DNA from: Paramecium sonneborni
Lineage: Eukaryota > Ciliophora > Oligohymenophorea > Peniculida > Parameciidae
NCBI GenBank assembly: GCA_905182985.1
Contig: CAJJDN010000011.1
Span: 704,190-768,189, forward strand
Direction: 5' to 3'
DNA: 64,000 nt
A model generated the notes under the pieces. That model was not told where the DNA came from. It did not search any database and saw nothing but the letters and a program-made list of their open reading frames with translations. Shown here piece by piece: positions 24,541 through 36,050 of this stretch. The position numbers and the translations under genes were made by a program. Within the stretch, counting starts at the first letter, position 1. Every line of letters begins with the position of its first letter.

Positions 24541-25789
24541 TATTAATATTTATTTGAAGAGTTTATTAAGAAATTTTTAAAATTTTATGTATTTAAAATA
24601 TAATCATAAAATATCATTTTAGTCTCTCTTAAACTTCATATTCTAAAATCTCTTTTAAACTCAAAGATTTAATCTATAATAAGTCTTGTTAATTAATTTA
24701 TTAAATTTTTTTGTTTAGTATAAACACTTATTATTGTATGTTTTCCATTAATAGGATTAAAATTAAATTTAGAATTGTTTACTTGAATATTTCAAATTTT
24801 ATAATTTTTTGTTTGAATTTAACTTAATTATAACCATTAATATGTGTTCCCTCTTCCCCAATTAATTAAAATAGTTATTCTAAAAAATATTATAAATTGC
24901 CGCTTTAATTACTTTTATATGATAATCGTCTTTTTCAATATAAATTTACTTAATTCATCTATATTTTCGGCTTAATTTAAAAAATAAAAGGATTTATGTA
25001 ATTTAAAGTTGCGTTTTTAGTTGTAGATACATTTTATACAATTTGAAATTCTTTAAGGTATTTTAGGTAATAAAAGAATAGCTTAAATGTCTAAATATCT
25101 CATGAAAATAGTGTAAATAATACCTTTAAATGAGTTATTTTTATAGACTAGTAATGAATTCTATTAAAATTTTGGTAAAAGTCATAAATTGTCAAATTAA
25201 TTATATTTATGAAAAAGATTTAATCCAATAGAATTCTGTATGAGTTTCATATATTAAAGTAACACTAATTAATATTATATCAGTTGAATTGAAAATATTT
25301 TTAGAATTTTCAATAATCATTCTCAGGGCTCTAAACAACAACTCCATATTTAAAAAGCACTTTTTTTATTATCTTGAAAACTCTTATTTCTTCAAATCTA
25401 ATATACTTTTTAATTATTTTATTCAAAAGTTTATTGAGAAATTTATATTGTATCATATTAGATCTATTTAAGTAATAATTATTTATTGGTATATGAGAGA
25501 ATAAAAATAAATATTTTATTATTGAAAGAAATGAAGATAAAATTTAATTAAAATAAAAAAAGATTGTAATGAGGAAGTAGTTTTCCATATTATTGATTTC
25601 TTTAATTTTAACTCGTAAATTTTACGGTCTTCTTTATAATCCAAACATAAATAAATTAGAAAAAAACTGATGATTAACTCTATAAATATATTAATTAATA
25701 TTTTTTATATTCAATATATTTATTTAATATTAAAATAAGATGTTTAAAATATCTAATTATTCATAAAAAATATACAAAAATTTGTTATA
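24541..25789. other. Unresolved region with minus-strand open frames
   Basis: About 1.25 kb with no secure gene. On the minus strand between roughly 24614 and 25260 all three ciliate-code frames are partly open, and stretches with coding-like composition (for example PINGKHTIISVY near 24740 and YHIKVIKAAIYNIF near 24920) fall in different frames. They might be joined by tiny introns, but I could not make one consistent model. The remaining 500 bp is plain AT-rich sequence. Confidence 0.35.
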
Positions 25790-27376
25790 TCATTTTTTAC
25801 GAATAATACATTCTTATAAAGATGTCTAAAATTCTTAAAATGTTATTTCTCCATCTTTATTAATATCAAAATAGTCAAAAACTGTTTGTGTTTCATCCTC
25901 AGTGATATTTGATTCAATTTTCTTTAACATCATTCCCATTTCTTTAATATCTAATTTTAAATCTGCAGATTTGTCAAACTATGATAATAAATAAAAAATA
26001 GTATAATTACCTTTTTAAATAAATCAATTAATTAGATATTATATTTGTTAATTGCAAGTTTTAACTTTTCAATAACTTAATTTGCTCTTTCTACAATATT
26101 TTTTTTAGTAAGAATAGATTGTTTTTTTTGTTATTCTCTATTTGATTGATTTTAATGAACATGAATAGAATTATCTTCCAACCATTTTTAGAATTCTTCA
26201 AATTCTATTGAATTACTTCCATCTTCATCAAATTTATTAAAAATGTATTCTATTTCTTCTCTTTATATATCTTTATCAACTCTAGTTAGAAATCTACCTA
26301 ATTCATTCAAATCTAATGCCTTATCTTTAGACATATCTAATTCAGCAAATAATTTAGTTATATCTAATTTTTCTTTAATAATCATCAACCTTATATCGTT
26401 TATTAAATATTAGGCTTTATCTTCAAGTTTAGAATTGCTCTTCAAGAATTCAGAAAAATGTTAAGAAATAGCAGGATGTTTGTATATATCTTCCCAAGAA
26501 AATCGTTTATTTTCATCTGATTATAGACATCCAATAATTAAATCTTATGTTTCTTAAGATACTGGAATTTTATCAATAGGAAACTTTAATGGTTAATTTT
26601 TAATGTTTTTTAATAATTCAGCAGGAGATCTAGCTGTCCAAGGAGCTGTATATAAAATTAAATTAAATACTCTTGCCAAATAAAGCCTCATAGAAGATGA
26701 ATCCTATACTCCAAATATCAGTTTTAGAATTGTATCTCTTATGATCCAATATTTATGGACTCATATACAAAGGTGTTCCAACCATTGATGACATCATGTC
26801 CTTTTTAAAATTATCAACACATTTGGCAAAACCAAAATCTGCCAATTTAAATGTCTAATAGAATTTTATAATTTTATTGAAATACAGCCTTATCAATTAA
26901 AATATTTGCAGGTTTTAAATCTCTATGTGTAATTCCATTTTTAATCAATTAAGTGAAACCATTTAAAATATCTATCAAAAATTTTATTGCTTCTTTCTCG
27001 CTCAAGATTTTGCGTTTCTTTAATAATCTTATTATATTGGACATTATATTTTACTCATCAAAATCTCCACCATCACAAAATTCTTAAACAATATAATAAT
27101 TATTTTATGTTTCCATTACATCGAATAGCTATACAATATTTGGACTCTTTAACTTCTACATTATTTTTATTTCTTAAATCAATCCTTCTCTTAAATAATC
27201 ATCTCTATCTATTCACTTTATTACAATTACGCATTTATGACAGATTTACTCAACATTTTTATAGCCACTTTCTCTCCAGTTTTTTCATTTAATCCTTTAT
27301 ATACTGTTGCATAAGATCCTTCTCCAACTTTATTCTTAGTATTGAACACGTATTTATCTATTCGTTTTTCTCCCAT
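25790..27376 (-). CDS. Calcium-dependent protein kinase-like (CDPK) with EF-hands
   Basis: Six exons, introns 27205-27230 (TAG), 27028-27054 (AAG), 26855-26885 (TAG), 26646-26670 (CAG) and 25979-26010 (TAG); 482 codons (481 aa). The kinase domain covers about residues 8-265: GEGSYATV, VAIK, EFCDGGD, HRDLKPAN, DFGFA, GTPLYMSPQ and DIWSIGFIFYE. C-terminal EF-hand repeats follow. DEDGSNSIEFEEF and DINKDGEITFQEF are canonical, and two others (DMSKDKALDLNEL, DKSADLKLDIKEM) are less regular. The plan is that of alveolate and plant CDPKs, activated by calcium, often in secretion or ciliary motility. The kinase part also resembles ULK/Atg1 enzymes. No N-terminal MG myristoylation site is seen beyond MGEKR, a weak candidate. 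Confidence 0.88.
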
Positions 27377-27830
27377 AAAATTAAATTATATTTTTATATA
27401 CTATTTTAAGATTGATTGTTAGAACTAATTTATTATATTCAATGAACATTAAAAATAAATTTCATCTTCATAAAATTAATAAAAATATATTATTAAATTA
27501 ATAAAGTCACAATTTTTTTACTTTTATATTGGTTGCACAAATTTCTCAATTATAGCTTTAATTTTTATTTTGGTTCTAGTCTTCTCTTTTAAAGGATGAT
27601 GTCCATAAAGTTTTATTTTTTATTAACATAAGAAATCAGCCTAAGGCTCCCTTACTTGTTGGGTTTTTTTGAATATTATATTAAGATAGCATAAAGTTTG
27701 AAAGGTTTATTTTTTCTATTTTCTATCCTTTCTCATTTTGTAAATTACTTTCTGTATTTTTTCAGTCTATTCAAAATAAATACTATTCTCAAGAATGAAT
27801 AAAGTGAAAATATTTAAAATTTAATGATAA
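27377..27830. other. Upstream region of the calcium kinase
   Basis: A minus-strand frame from an ATG near 27730 stays open into the kinase frame at 27376. The part around 27560-27680 looks coding (Lys-rich, LYGHHPLKEKTRTK), while 27380-27530 reads as Ile/Tyr/Asn noise. It may be a short separate gene with an unseen intron, or chance. No call is made. Confidence 0.3.
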
Positions 27831-28900
27831 CAAATATGTTATATTTAAGGGAAGTTAATTTTGAATAAATAGAAGAGTTGATAATTGAAGGGTAGAATGA
27901 ATATAAAGAATAAGAAATTTAGATTGTATAAATAAATGAAAGAGCAATTTGTTTATGAAATGATTGATGAATGATTGTCATTTTTATTTGTTAAAGAATA
28001 CAATAACAACAGTAATATCATCAATTACTGTATCATTTAATTTCCATAATTTGATGGCTTCTTTTAAAATTCTAACACATGCAGCATTACCTTCATCTTG
28101 AATATAATATGGATATATCATATCTATAACCTTTTTTAAGAATAGAATATACTTATTCATTGCTTAGGAATTCCCAAACTCCATCTGATGCTAAAACCAT
28201 AAATAAATCAGAATCTTAAAGTTTATGTGTAAGAATTTCTAAATAAAAATAACATAACAACCTGGTTCACATATAACACCACAACTTGCTGCAACTTTAT
28301 CACCGAAACTTCTACTCATGGCTAAACCAGGAATATCTTCTCCTTTTAACCATACTCTAAAAGGACCTAAACTTGATCCATCAAAATCTATGTAAGGTTC
28401 TACTCTTCCACCATTCTATTCTATTCTTCTTCTTTCTTAAGGCAAATCTGGTTTATGATCATTTGATAATGATATAGCAATTTTATTTCCATTACTTTAT
28501 TATCTACAAATTATAGATCTAGAATCACCAACATTTGCAGTATATATTGTATCATCAACTATTAAACTTATCACTGTTGTAGAACCACTAAATGATGTAA
28601 TTATTTCTTCGAAATTGCATAATAAATTATTTGTTCTAAGAAATGATTTAGAGATTGTCTCAGAAATAGATTAAGAATTCTAAGACAATAGAGAATTTAT
28701 ATTTTTTGGTAAATTATCTCGAATGAATTGACTACATTTATGTCCATCTTAACCATGTCCATCACAAACACCAAATAAGGACATATTATCTTTAAATTAT
28801 TAAAGTGAAATGTAACTATCTTAATTTATTTTTGTTTAGTTATCTTCATTTTTACCAGCTTATGATTTACTATAAGCATTTTTTATAATATTTTGTTTTA
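27831..28900 (+). repeat. Direct repeat 1, copy 1 (1070 bp)
   Basis: The 1070 bases before the N at 28901 recur, as far as I can see without change, at 28902-29971. The copies cover the 3' part of a PP2C gene including both introns and flanking spacer. Identity through non-coding bases plus the single N marks an unmerged contig overlap, not a tandem gene duplication. Confidence 0.9.
27978..28900 (-). pseudogene. Truncated PP2C copy (assembly duplicate)
   Basis: The 3' part of the PP2C gene at 29049-30005, cut by the N at 28901 before its first exon is complete. The reading frame, both introns and the stop are the same as in the full copy. It should be counted as the same gene, not a second locus. 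Confidence 0.85.
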
Positions 28901-28901
28901 N

Positions 28902-29971
28902 CAAATATGTTATATTTAAGGGAAGTTAATTTTGAATAAATAGAAGAGTTGATAATTGAAGGGTAGAATGAATATAAAGAATAAGAAATTTAGATTGTAT
29001 AAATAAATGAAAGAGCAATTTGTTTATGAAATGATTGATGAATGATTGTCATTTTTATTTGTTAAAGAATACAATAACAACAGTAATATCATCAATTACT
29101 GTATCATTTAATTTCCATAATTTGATGGCTTCTTTTAAAATTCTAACACATGCAGCATTACCTTCATCTTGAATATAATATGGATATATCATATCTATAA
29201 CCTTTTTTAAGAATAGAATATACTTATTCATTGCTTAGGAATTCCCAAACTCCATCTGATGCTAAAACCATAAATAAATCAGAATCTTAAAGTTTATGTG
29301 TAAGAATTTCTAAATAAAAATAACATAACAACCTGGTTCACATATAACACCACAACTTGCTGCAACTTTATCACCGAAACTTCTACTCATGGCTAAACCA
29401 GGAATATCTTCTCCTTTTAACCATACTCTAAAAGGACCTAAACTTGATCCATCAAAATCTATGTAAGGTTCTACTCTTCCACCATTCTATTCTATTCTTC
29501 TTCTTTCTTAAGGCAAATCTGGTTTATGATCATTTGATAATGATATAGCAATTTTATTTCCATTACTTTATTATCTACAAATTATAGATCTAGAATCACC
29601 AACATTTGCAGTATATATTGTATCATCAACTATTAAACTTATCACTGTTGTAGAACCACTAAATGATGTAATTATTTCTTCGAAATTGCATAATAAATTA
29701 TTTGTTCTAAGAAATGATTTAGAGATTGTCTCAGAAATAGATTAAGAATTCTAAGACAATAGAGAATTTATATTTTTTGGTAAATTATCTCGAATGAATT
29801 GACTACATTTATGTCCATCTTAACCATGTCCATCACAAACACCAAATAAGGACATATTATCTTTAAATTATTAAAGTGAAATGTAACTATCTTAATTTAT
29901 TTTTGTTTAGTTATCTTCATTTTTACCAGCTTATGATTTACTATAAGCATTTTTTATAATATTTTGTTTTA
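28902..29971 (+). repeat. Direct repeat 1, copy 2 (1070 bp)
   Basis: Second copy of the 1070-bp repeat, beginning directly after the N and continuing into unique sequence with the 5' part of the PP2C gene. See copy 1. Confidence 0.9.
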
Positions 29972-30005
29972 TTTATTCTCTTTTAAATAACTCTAGCTGA
30001 TTCAT
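29049..30005 (-). CDS. PP2C-type protein phosphatase
   Basis: Three exons, introns 29310-29332 (TAG) and 29202-29223 (AAG, frame-shifting so required); 304 codons from the ATG at 30005. PPM motifs are complete: DSY near residue 45, FGVCDGHGQDGHKCS with the first metal-site Asp, NVGDSRSIIC, VMASDG-type VLASDGVWEFLSNE, and DDITVVIV at the end. It is a Mn/Mg-dependent Ser/Thr phosphatase, presumably soluble. In-frame, coding-like sequence with a Gln run continues upstream to about 30260, so the true start may be further 5', possibly after another small intron. The 3' end is duplicated at 27978-28900. Confidence 0.85.
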
Positions 30006-30741
30006 ATCAGGCTGTAATTATTTTATTCCTTATCTTGCTTTTATTGGTGATATTTTTGGTAGATCATATTTCAATCCTTTATCACTCTATTATTTTCTAT
30101 GTAATGCAGGGCTTTATTCTGCTTTCTATAGCTATGCCTATTATTATTATTATTATTAAGCTTGTTGAATCAGAAACAATTTTTAAGAATCCTGTAATTT
30201 CGAAGTAGACAAATTCCCTTATTAATTGAATTTCGATTTTGGACGGGACTTTTATTTACAAATTTATATACAAGTAATTATCCATTTAGAAATACACTAT
30301 TTTATTTTGTTGGAGATATTTATGATTTCTTATCGGGAGATATACTAAAGTTTTATTTAAAGCTCTACGACCTGGTCTATAATTACAAGCTATTATTATT
30401 GTCCTTTAAAAATGTTAGTTTATGTTATCGAAGACTTGTTGTTCGAGTTGCTTTGTTCATATTATATAATAATTTAAACAAAAATTAATAACAATCATTG
30501 GAATATAATAAATTTATCATATCCTTATTTTGAACTTTCTAAATCAATATAATCTTTTTATTCAGTATCAAAAGAACTGTATTAATAATTATTATTCTAT
30601 ATTAAATCTTCATAAAATTTAGATTTTATAATAAAAAGAATGATCATACTCAATGTAATTACAGGAATGTTCATGTATTCAAGACACTTTTAGATTAATA
30701 ATATATTTATTTATTATTTATATTAATTTATAAGTGATACA
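30006..30741. other. PP2C 5' extension and intergenic region
   Basis: The first 250 bp carry a coding-like continuation of the PP2C frame (PKISPIKARQGIK and a Gln repeat). No ATG closes it cleanly. The rest is AT-rich spacer between divergent genes with nothing recognisable. Confidence 0.45.
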
Positions 30742-31431
30742 ATGATTTAGTAACTCCTAGATGAAATGTCAGTGGCTTCAGAGAAATAAAAAAAAGAAAT
30801 GAATAAGATTAATTATAAATATTAAAGAAGAACAAGAGATGTAATAAATGCAGAAAAATAAGAAAAATTAGAAAATAAAGAAATAGATGTTGGTTTACCA
30901 AAAATTAAGGACAAAGAAGAAGTTTATTAAGAATTAAAAAGAAGATTTAGAATGGCATGGAAAAGTATTTTATAATTATGATTTGTAGGTCCTGGATTCA
31001 AAAATGATGAATTTACTAAAATACCAACATTGAAAGGTAAAATATTGAATGAATGGGAAATTTTAAGAATTAATTTAGCAGAAAGAAGTTATAAAGCTCC
31101 TTAAGGTTTATATGTTTATAATGTTTTAGGTTTCAAAGGTTTTAAAATACCTAGTCAATATTAAGAATTTTAAAAACCAAAGACACCTCCAGGAATAAAA
31201 AAGCAATTAGATGAGTTTCGTTTGGATTTTGAAGATTTTGTTTAAAGACCAAGCAAATATGGAAAAGTACATGAAGATGAAATGTTAGAAAAAGTGAGAA
31301 TAAATAATAAAGAACCATTTAGATTGACAAATAGTGTACAACATAATGAATTTGCTTTTGATCCACATCTTACATGGGAAGCAGAAATGAAAAGAAAATA
31401 AACTATAAGTAAATAAAAATTAAATAAATGA
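30742..31431 (+). CDS. Hypothetical charged protein
   Basis: Two exons, intron 30965-30988 (24 bp, TAG, contains an in-frame TGA); 222 codons (221 aa). The N-terminal 80 residues are Lys/Glu/Gln-rich and probably helical. The C-terminal half has conserved-looking aromatic and Pro clusters (GFKGFKIPSQY, PKTPPGIKKQ, FAFDPHLTWE). No signal peptide, TM or known domain was seen. It may be a ciliate-specific structural protein, but no function is claimed. Confidence 0.6.
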
Positions 31432-31812
31432 TGATATTAATAATATTTAATCTACGTAATTTTAGTTATATATTTTCAGAATTAATATTTAACAAAAACG
31501 AATAGATTTACTCATAATTAATGAAGCAAATATATTGTATTTTAAATATTAAATTAGTTAAACATAAATAAATTAATTATGATACTCTATGAATATAAAA
31601 TATTCTTTTTAATTGTAAAAGAACATAAAAAAAATTTACATTTAAATATAACTTAAATTGATAATAATATAAAGTAAAATTATAGTAATGTCAATGAAAA
31701 GTATAAATTTCTTGATTATAATGTAAAAGTATAAGAATATAATATAAATAGTAATAATAATTATTGATGATTTTTTAGGATTAAAATGGAATAAAATAAT
31801 AATATTAAATAT
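31432..31812. other. Intergenic spacer
   Basis: AT-rich sequence upstream of the STK32-like kinase. An in-frame ATG at 31786 precedes the preferred start. Nothing else is recognisable. Confidence 0.5.
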
Positions 31813-33005
31813 ATGGGTAATTGTTCAAGTGAAGAACTAAGTCTTTCTGAATTGGAATTGTATAGTAAATATTTAGTTTATGATATAGCACCATAATTAT
31901 CTTAATATAAATTACTTTATGTAATAGGGAAAGGAGGTTTTGGAAGAGTATGGAAGGTGAAATGTTAAAAAAAGTTTTTTGCATTGAAAGAAATGATAAA
32001 ATCTAAGTAGATATCTTAAGAAAATAGAAATCAGAATAATAGAGAAACAATCAATTTAGAGTGTGATGAATGAGAGAATTCTGCTTTAAAAATTGAATCA
32101 TCCGTATGATATTATTCGAAATAGATTTCTAGTTAATATGAGAGGTGCATTTTAGACATCGACACATTTATATATTGTTTTAGATTATATGGAAGGAGGA
32201 GATTTAAGATATCATTTATGTAAGCAAGGGAAATTTACAGAAGAGTAAACAAGTAGCAATTCTATTTGATATAAAGAGTTTTTTGTAATCTGTATATTGA
32301 TGGCATTGTAATATTTACATAAAAATCTGGTACTTCATAGAGACATAAAACCTGAGAATTTAGTGTTTGATGATGAAGGTTATTTACATATAACAGATTT
32401 GGGAATAGCAAGAATATGGAAACCAAATAATAAAAATGAGACAAGTGGAACACCTGGATATATGGCACCAGAAGTAATGATGAAATCTGATCATGGTGTT
32501 GCTTGTGATTATTTTGCATTAGGTTGTTTAGTTTATGAATGTTTAACTGGAAAAGTATATATATTATAATTAAGGATAGAGACCATATTAAGGAAAGAAT
32601 AGAAGATAAATTAGAGAATTAATACTTAGTAAATAAGTTAAATTACATAAGTAAGGTTTATCAAAGGAAGTTTCTGATTTTGTAAATAAATTATTAGAAA
32701 GAAAACCAATTTAAAGATTGGGAAATGATGGACCAGATGAAGTTATGGGTCATCCATGGTTAAAAAATGTTGATTGGGCAAGACATTATGATAAATTAAT
32801 TGAAGCACCTTATAAAATTGTAGGAAAAGATAATTTTGATTCCAAGTTTGTCAATCAAGTTTTAACTATTAGTGAATATAAGGATGAAAGAGATCGTAAT
32901 AATATGTTTCAAGGATTCACCTATTTTGAAAATAATGATGAATAATAAGTTACAGATATTGATACTAATAAATAGAAGCTATTATTATCTACTAAATATT
33001 ATTGA
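31813..33005 (+). CDS. STK32/YANK-like AGC protein kinase, probably myristoylated
   Basis: Six exons, introns 32007-32034 (CAG), 32104-32124 (TAG), 32253-32276, 32555-32574 and 32629-32651 (AAG); 359 codons (358 aa). The ATG at 31813 is chosen over one 27 bp upstream because it gives MGNCSSEE, a strong N-myristoylation site with an adjacent palmitoylatable Cys, as in STK32A. Kinase motifs: GKGGFGRV, ALKEM, QSVMNERILL, HPFLVN, DYMEGGDLRYHL, HRDIKPEN, then DLG in place of DFG, GTPGYMAPE and CDYFALGCLVYE. The downstream LERKPIQRLG and HPWLKNVDW are AGC-type. A membrane-tethered signalling kinase is inferred. ORFs at 32363-32569 and 32718-32945 are exons of this gene. Confidence 0.82.
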
Positions 33006-33694
33006 ATTATTTTGTTTTGTATTTAATATTAATTTATATTATTATAAAAAATATTTTAAATTTTACTTACAAAATTTGATGAGTACATAACATTTATATT
33101 AAATTCCTAGAATTTCCTAAACATTAAATACAAGAAAGTTATGTTAAAGTTTTAAAAAATATGAATGTTTAATTTTTGTTGTATTCTTGTTCCATACAGA
33201 TACATTCTAGTTTTCTAGGTTTAGTATTACTCTATTAAAATGAGAAATACTAATTACAAGAAAAAAAGTGTAAAAATATACGGTTTCTTTTTATTATTTT
33301 CAAGAATGATAAATTAATTTTAATTAATTCCAATCATTCATTTTATCTATCACAGTCTTAAAGTCTTTAATTTCTTTTATTTTTCTAATAATAATTTATT
33401 CTATAATAATATTCCGAATAGTAAGTTAGTTACTTTATGATTTTAGAGAGTATATTCCTTTTCATTTATAATAGAACTTGTTTTATTACAAAGAGTATGC
33501 TTTGTTGAGAAGGTTAAAAGACAATAAAGATTTTAGAAAAGGAAATAAAAAATAAAATCTGGAAATGCTTATGGTACTTTATATAGAAAGAAAAAGAAAA
33601 TATGTTATAAGTGTTATATATTTATGAATTTATCTTAAAATATATAGAATATCATTAACTTATAGTTATTTGTACAAATATAAAAATAATCATC
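33006..33694. other. Intergenic spacer between convergent genes
   Basis: About 690 bp of AT-rich sequence, unusually long for a convergent pair here. I see no gene, repeat or RNA structure in it. Confidence 0.5.
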
Positions 33695-34039
33695 TCAAGA
33701 ATTTATAAAAAACTTCATCGAAATCCAATTTATATAAACGATAAAGAATGTCGTAACTGACATTAGTGGTATTGCAAATCCAATAATAGAATTTTACACT
33801 ATTGAAATTGCCAATACTATTAACATCATGATTACAGCTATAATTAACATCCAACCTATCACTTCATTTATTTTTGAGTTTGATAACGATACCTTCTCAA
33901 ATCTTGATTCATAAAGATTGATTGATCCTTTTGGGTATTCTTTTCTTTTTAATGAATATTGTTATTATTTTTTTTCTTCCTCCTTCTACAATATAAGTTA
34001 AAATTAGTTCAGGTTTATCTAAACATTAAGAGTTGTCAT
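33695..34039 (-). CDS. Small two-span membrane protein
   Basis: 115 codons (114 aa) read without an intron. A 39-bp in-frame GT...TAG stretch near residue 6 could alternatively be spliced out. A Glu/Lys/Gln-rich N-terminal third is followed by two hydrophobic segments (VIGWMLIIAVIMMLIVLAISIV at about residues 63-84, then IGFAIPLMSVTTFFIVYI) and a short tail. No family is recognised. It could be a small ER or vesicle membrane protein. Confidence 0.5.
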
Positions 34040-34185
34040 GAGGATTAAAATTATTTAATTTAAATATAAGTAATAAAGTTATTTATTAATCAATTTATAA
34101 AGGAATAAAAAAAATATAAATTATTTTGAAAATGAGTCAACAGAGAACGTATTATATGTGCATATATAATAAATTATAATTATGA

Positions 34186-36024
34186 TCATAATAATCGTTT
34201 ATCTCTTAATCTAAGTCTGGTTTAATCATCAAGTAACTATAAATACTATTCTGGGTATATTTATCGATAAAACTCTATACTCTTGATTATATTTTCATCC
34301 TCAAAATAAAAGCTTTTTGATAAAATAAACTTTATTTCCTCTTGCATGTTTGATTTCCTTCTCTTTAAACAATTTATTATAAATGTAGTAATCAATGCAT
34401 TATATGATTTATTTTATTCTTAAAATAAAAAATCTAAAATTTCTTTAGTATTTTTATATTCACAAACCTACTCTTAAAATAATTTTAATAATTCATATTT
34501 ATTGTTTTTTAATTATTAGTTGTCTTTTTATAAAAATTATTTTAATAAAAAAACTGCTAATGCTTTGCTTTCATCCTTAATTATATATTGATACAAATCA
34601 AAATTAGATTTTCTTAATATCATTTAACTCAATTTATCTGTTGGTAGTTTTTCAATACAATTTATCATAAAATTTATATTCAATTAATCAAAAGTTTTTT
34701 CAAGAATCTTATTTATTATATTTATATCACCTTCTATCTATTGATTAAAATAACGATAAAGATAAACTTTAAACATATCATGAGCAAATTCTTCTGATTT
34801 TGGATATTCTAAAGCAAATTCAACAAATAAATCTAAAAACTTTTAGTGCAAAGCATCAGGATTGTTAACACTTAATCCTATATATTCAATTATCTATTTA
34901 GCACTCATATTGCTATTATTTTTTATTTTTAACAAATTTGCATAGATTGCATCAAGATGTTAGGGATAATTTTGTTAACAATCTTGTAATAACTTTGCTA
35001 AAATTTTACAATGATGATTATGATTTTATTAACAAATTCCTATATAAAACATGAAATGTAATTAATGCTGACAATCATTCAATTAAGATAATTAATTAAT
35101 TTTTTATAATGTTTCTTCAAAAATAAAATCTTTTATTTCTGGTTTTTTTTTATTAAAAATTAATGGAGTAGCTTATTTAACAAATTCTAAAATTGTTGAA
35201 TGATTAATTTTCAATAATAATCTAAAGCTTTCAAATTATAATGGATGATTTTCATTTAAAAATTTAAATACTAAATCTCTTAATTATGTAAAATATATAG
35301 AGTACAACTTTTCATTTTACTTTAGAAGTGCTTATTCCGTAAATTCTTTTACTAAATCTACTAAAGATACTCTAAATTATGGAACAGAGTTAATTAATTT
35401 CTCAGTTACATTTTAAGTACTTTAATTAGACATTAAGAAAGAAATTTTTTATTTAATCAACATACAAAATGTATCTAAATAATAATCATATCTTTTTTGA
35501 TAATTCTATTCAATTTCTTTATAGAGAATACTCAAAAAGATATCTATTATTTATTGGATATCACAATTGGGTTCTTAAAATTAAATATTGAGACTTTATA
35601 TAATCAGTTATCTATCTAATTATTAAATTTCATCGGTTTAAATTTAGTTTAACTTTTAATCATAGTATTGTTTCAAAAATTATTTAATTTCATTCAACGA
35701 ATTAAATTTGATATTTTGATTTCTATTTGATATAATTTAGATTTCATTTTCTTTTAAATTTCTTTCTTCTTGTTTAAAATCAAAAGAATTGAAATTTTGA
35801 ATTGCATCAACAGGATCATAAACTTAATATATTTTAACTTTTTTTAATTTGATTTCTTCAGGTTATTTTTCTTCTATTAATTATTTTTAGCTTTCCATTT
35901 CTTAAGATGTTAAATAAAAATATAGATTTGCTCTTTCTGCTTCACTCAACGCAAATTCACTTGGAATAACAGGTATTTAGAATTCTTTAAAAAATTTGAT
36001 AATTTCCTTTACTTTTTATTTCAT
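34186..36024 (-). CDS. All-helical hypothetical protein
   Basis: Intronless frame of 613 codons (612 aa) from the ATG at 36024. A first in-frame ATG at 36054 would overlap the stop of the upstream gene by 2 bases, so the inner ATG is preferred. The protein is Leu/Lys/Gln/Asn-rich with repeating amphipathic helices, suggesting a HEAT/ARM-like or cullin-like solenoid, but no repeat could be aligned with confidence. It follows the ODAD1-like gene on the same strand only 27 bp away. Co-expression with that ciliary gene is possible but unproven. Confidence 0.6.
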
Positions 36025-36050
36025 AATTATTTATGATTATTAATTATAAA

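Noticed and set aside
27831..29971. Tandem duplication of the PP2C gene
   Set aside because: The copies look identical even in introns and spacer and are split by one N, so an assembly overlap is far more likely.
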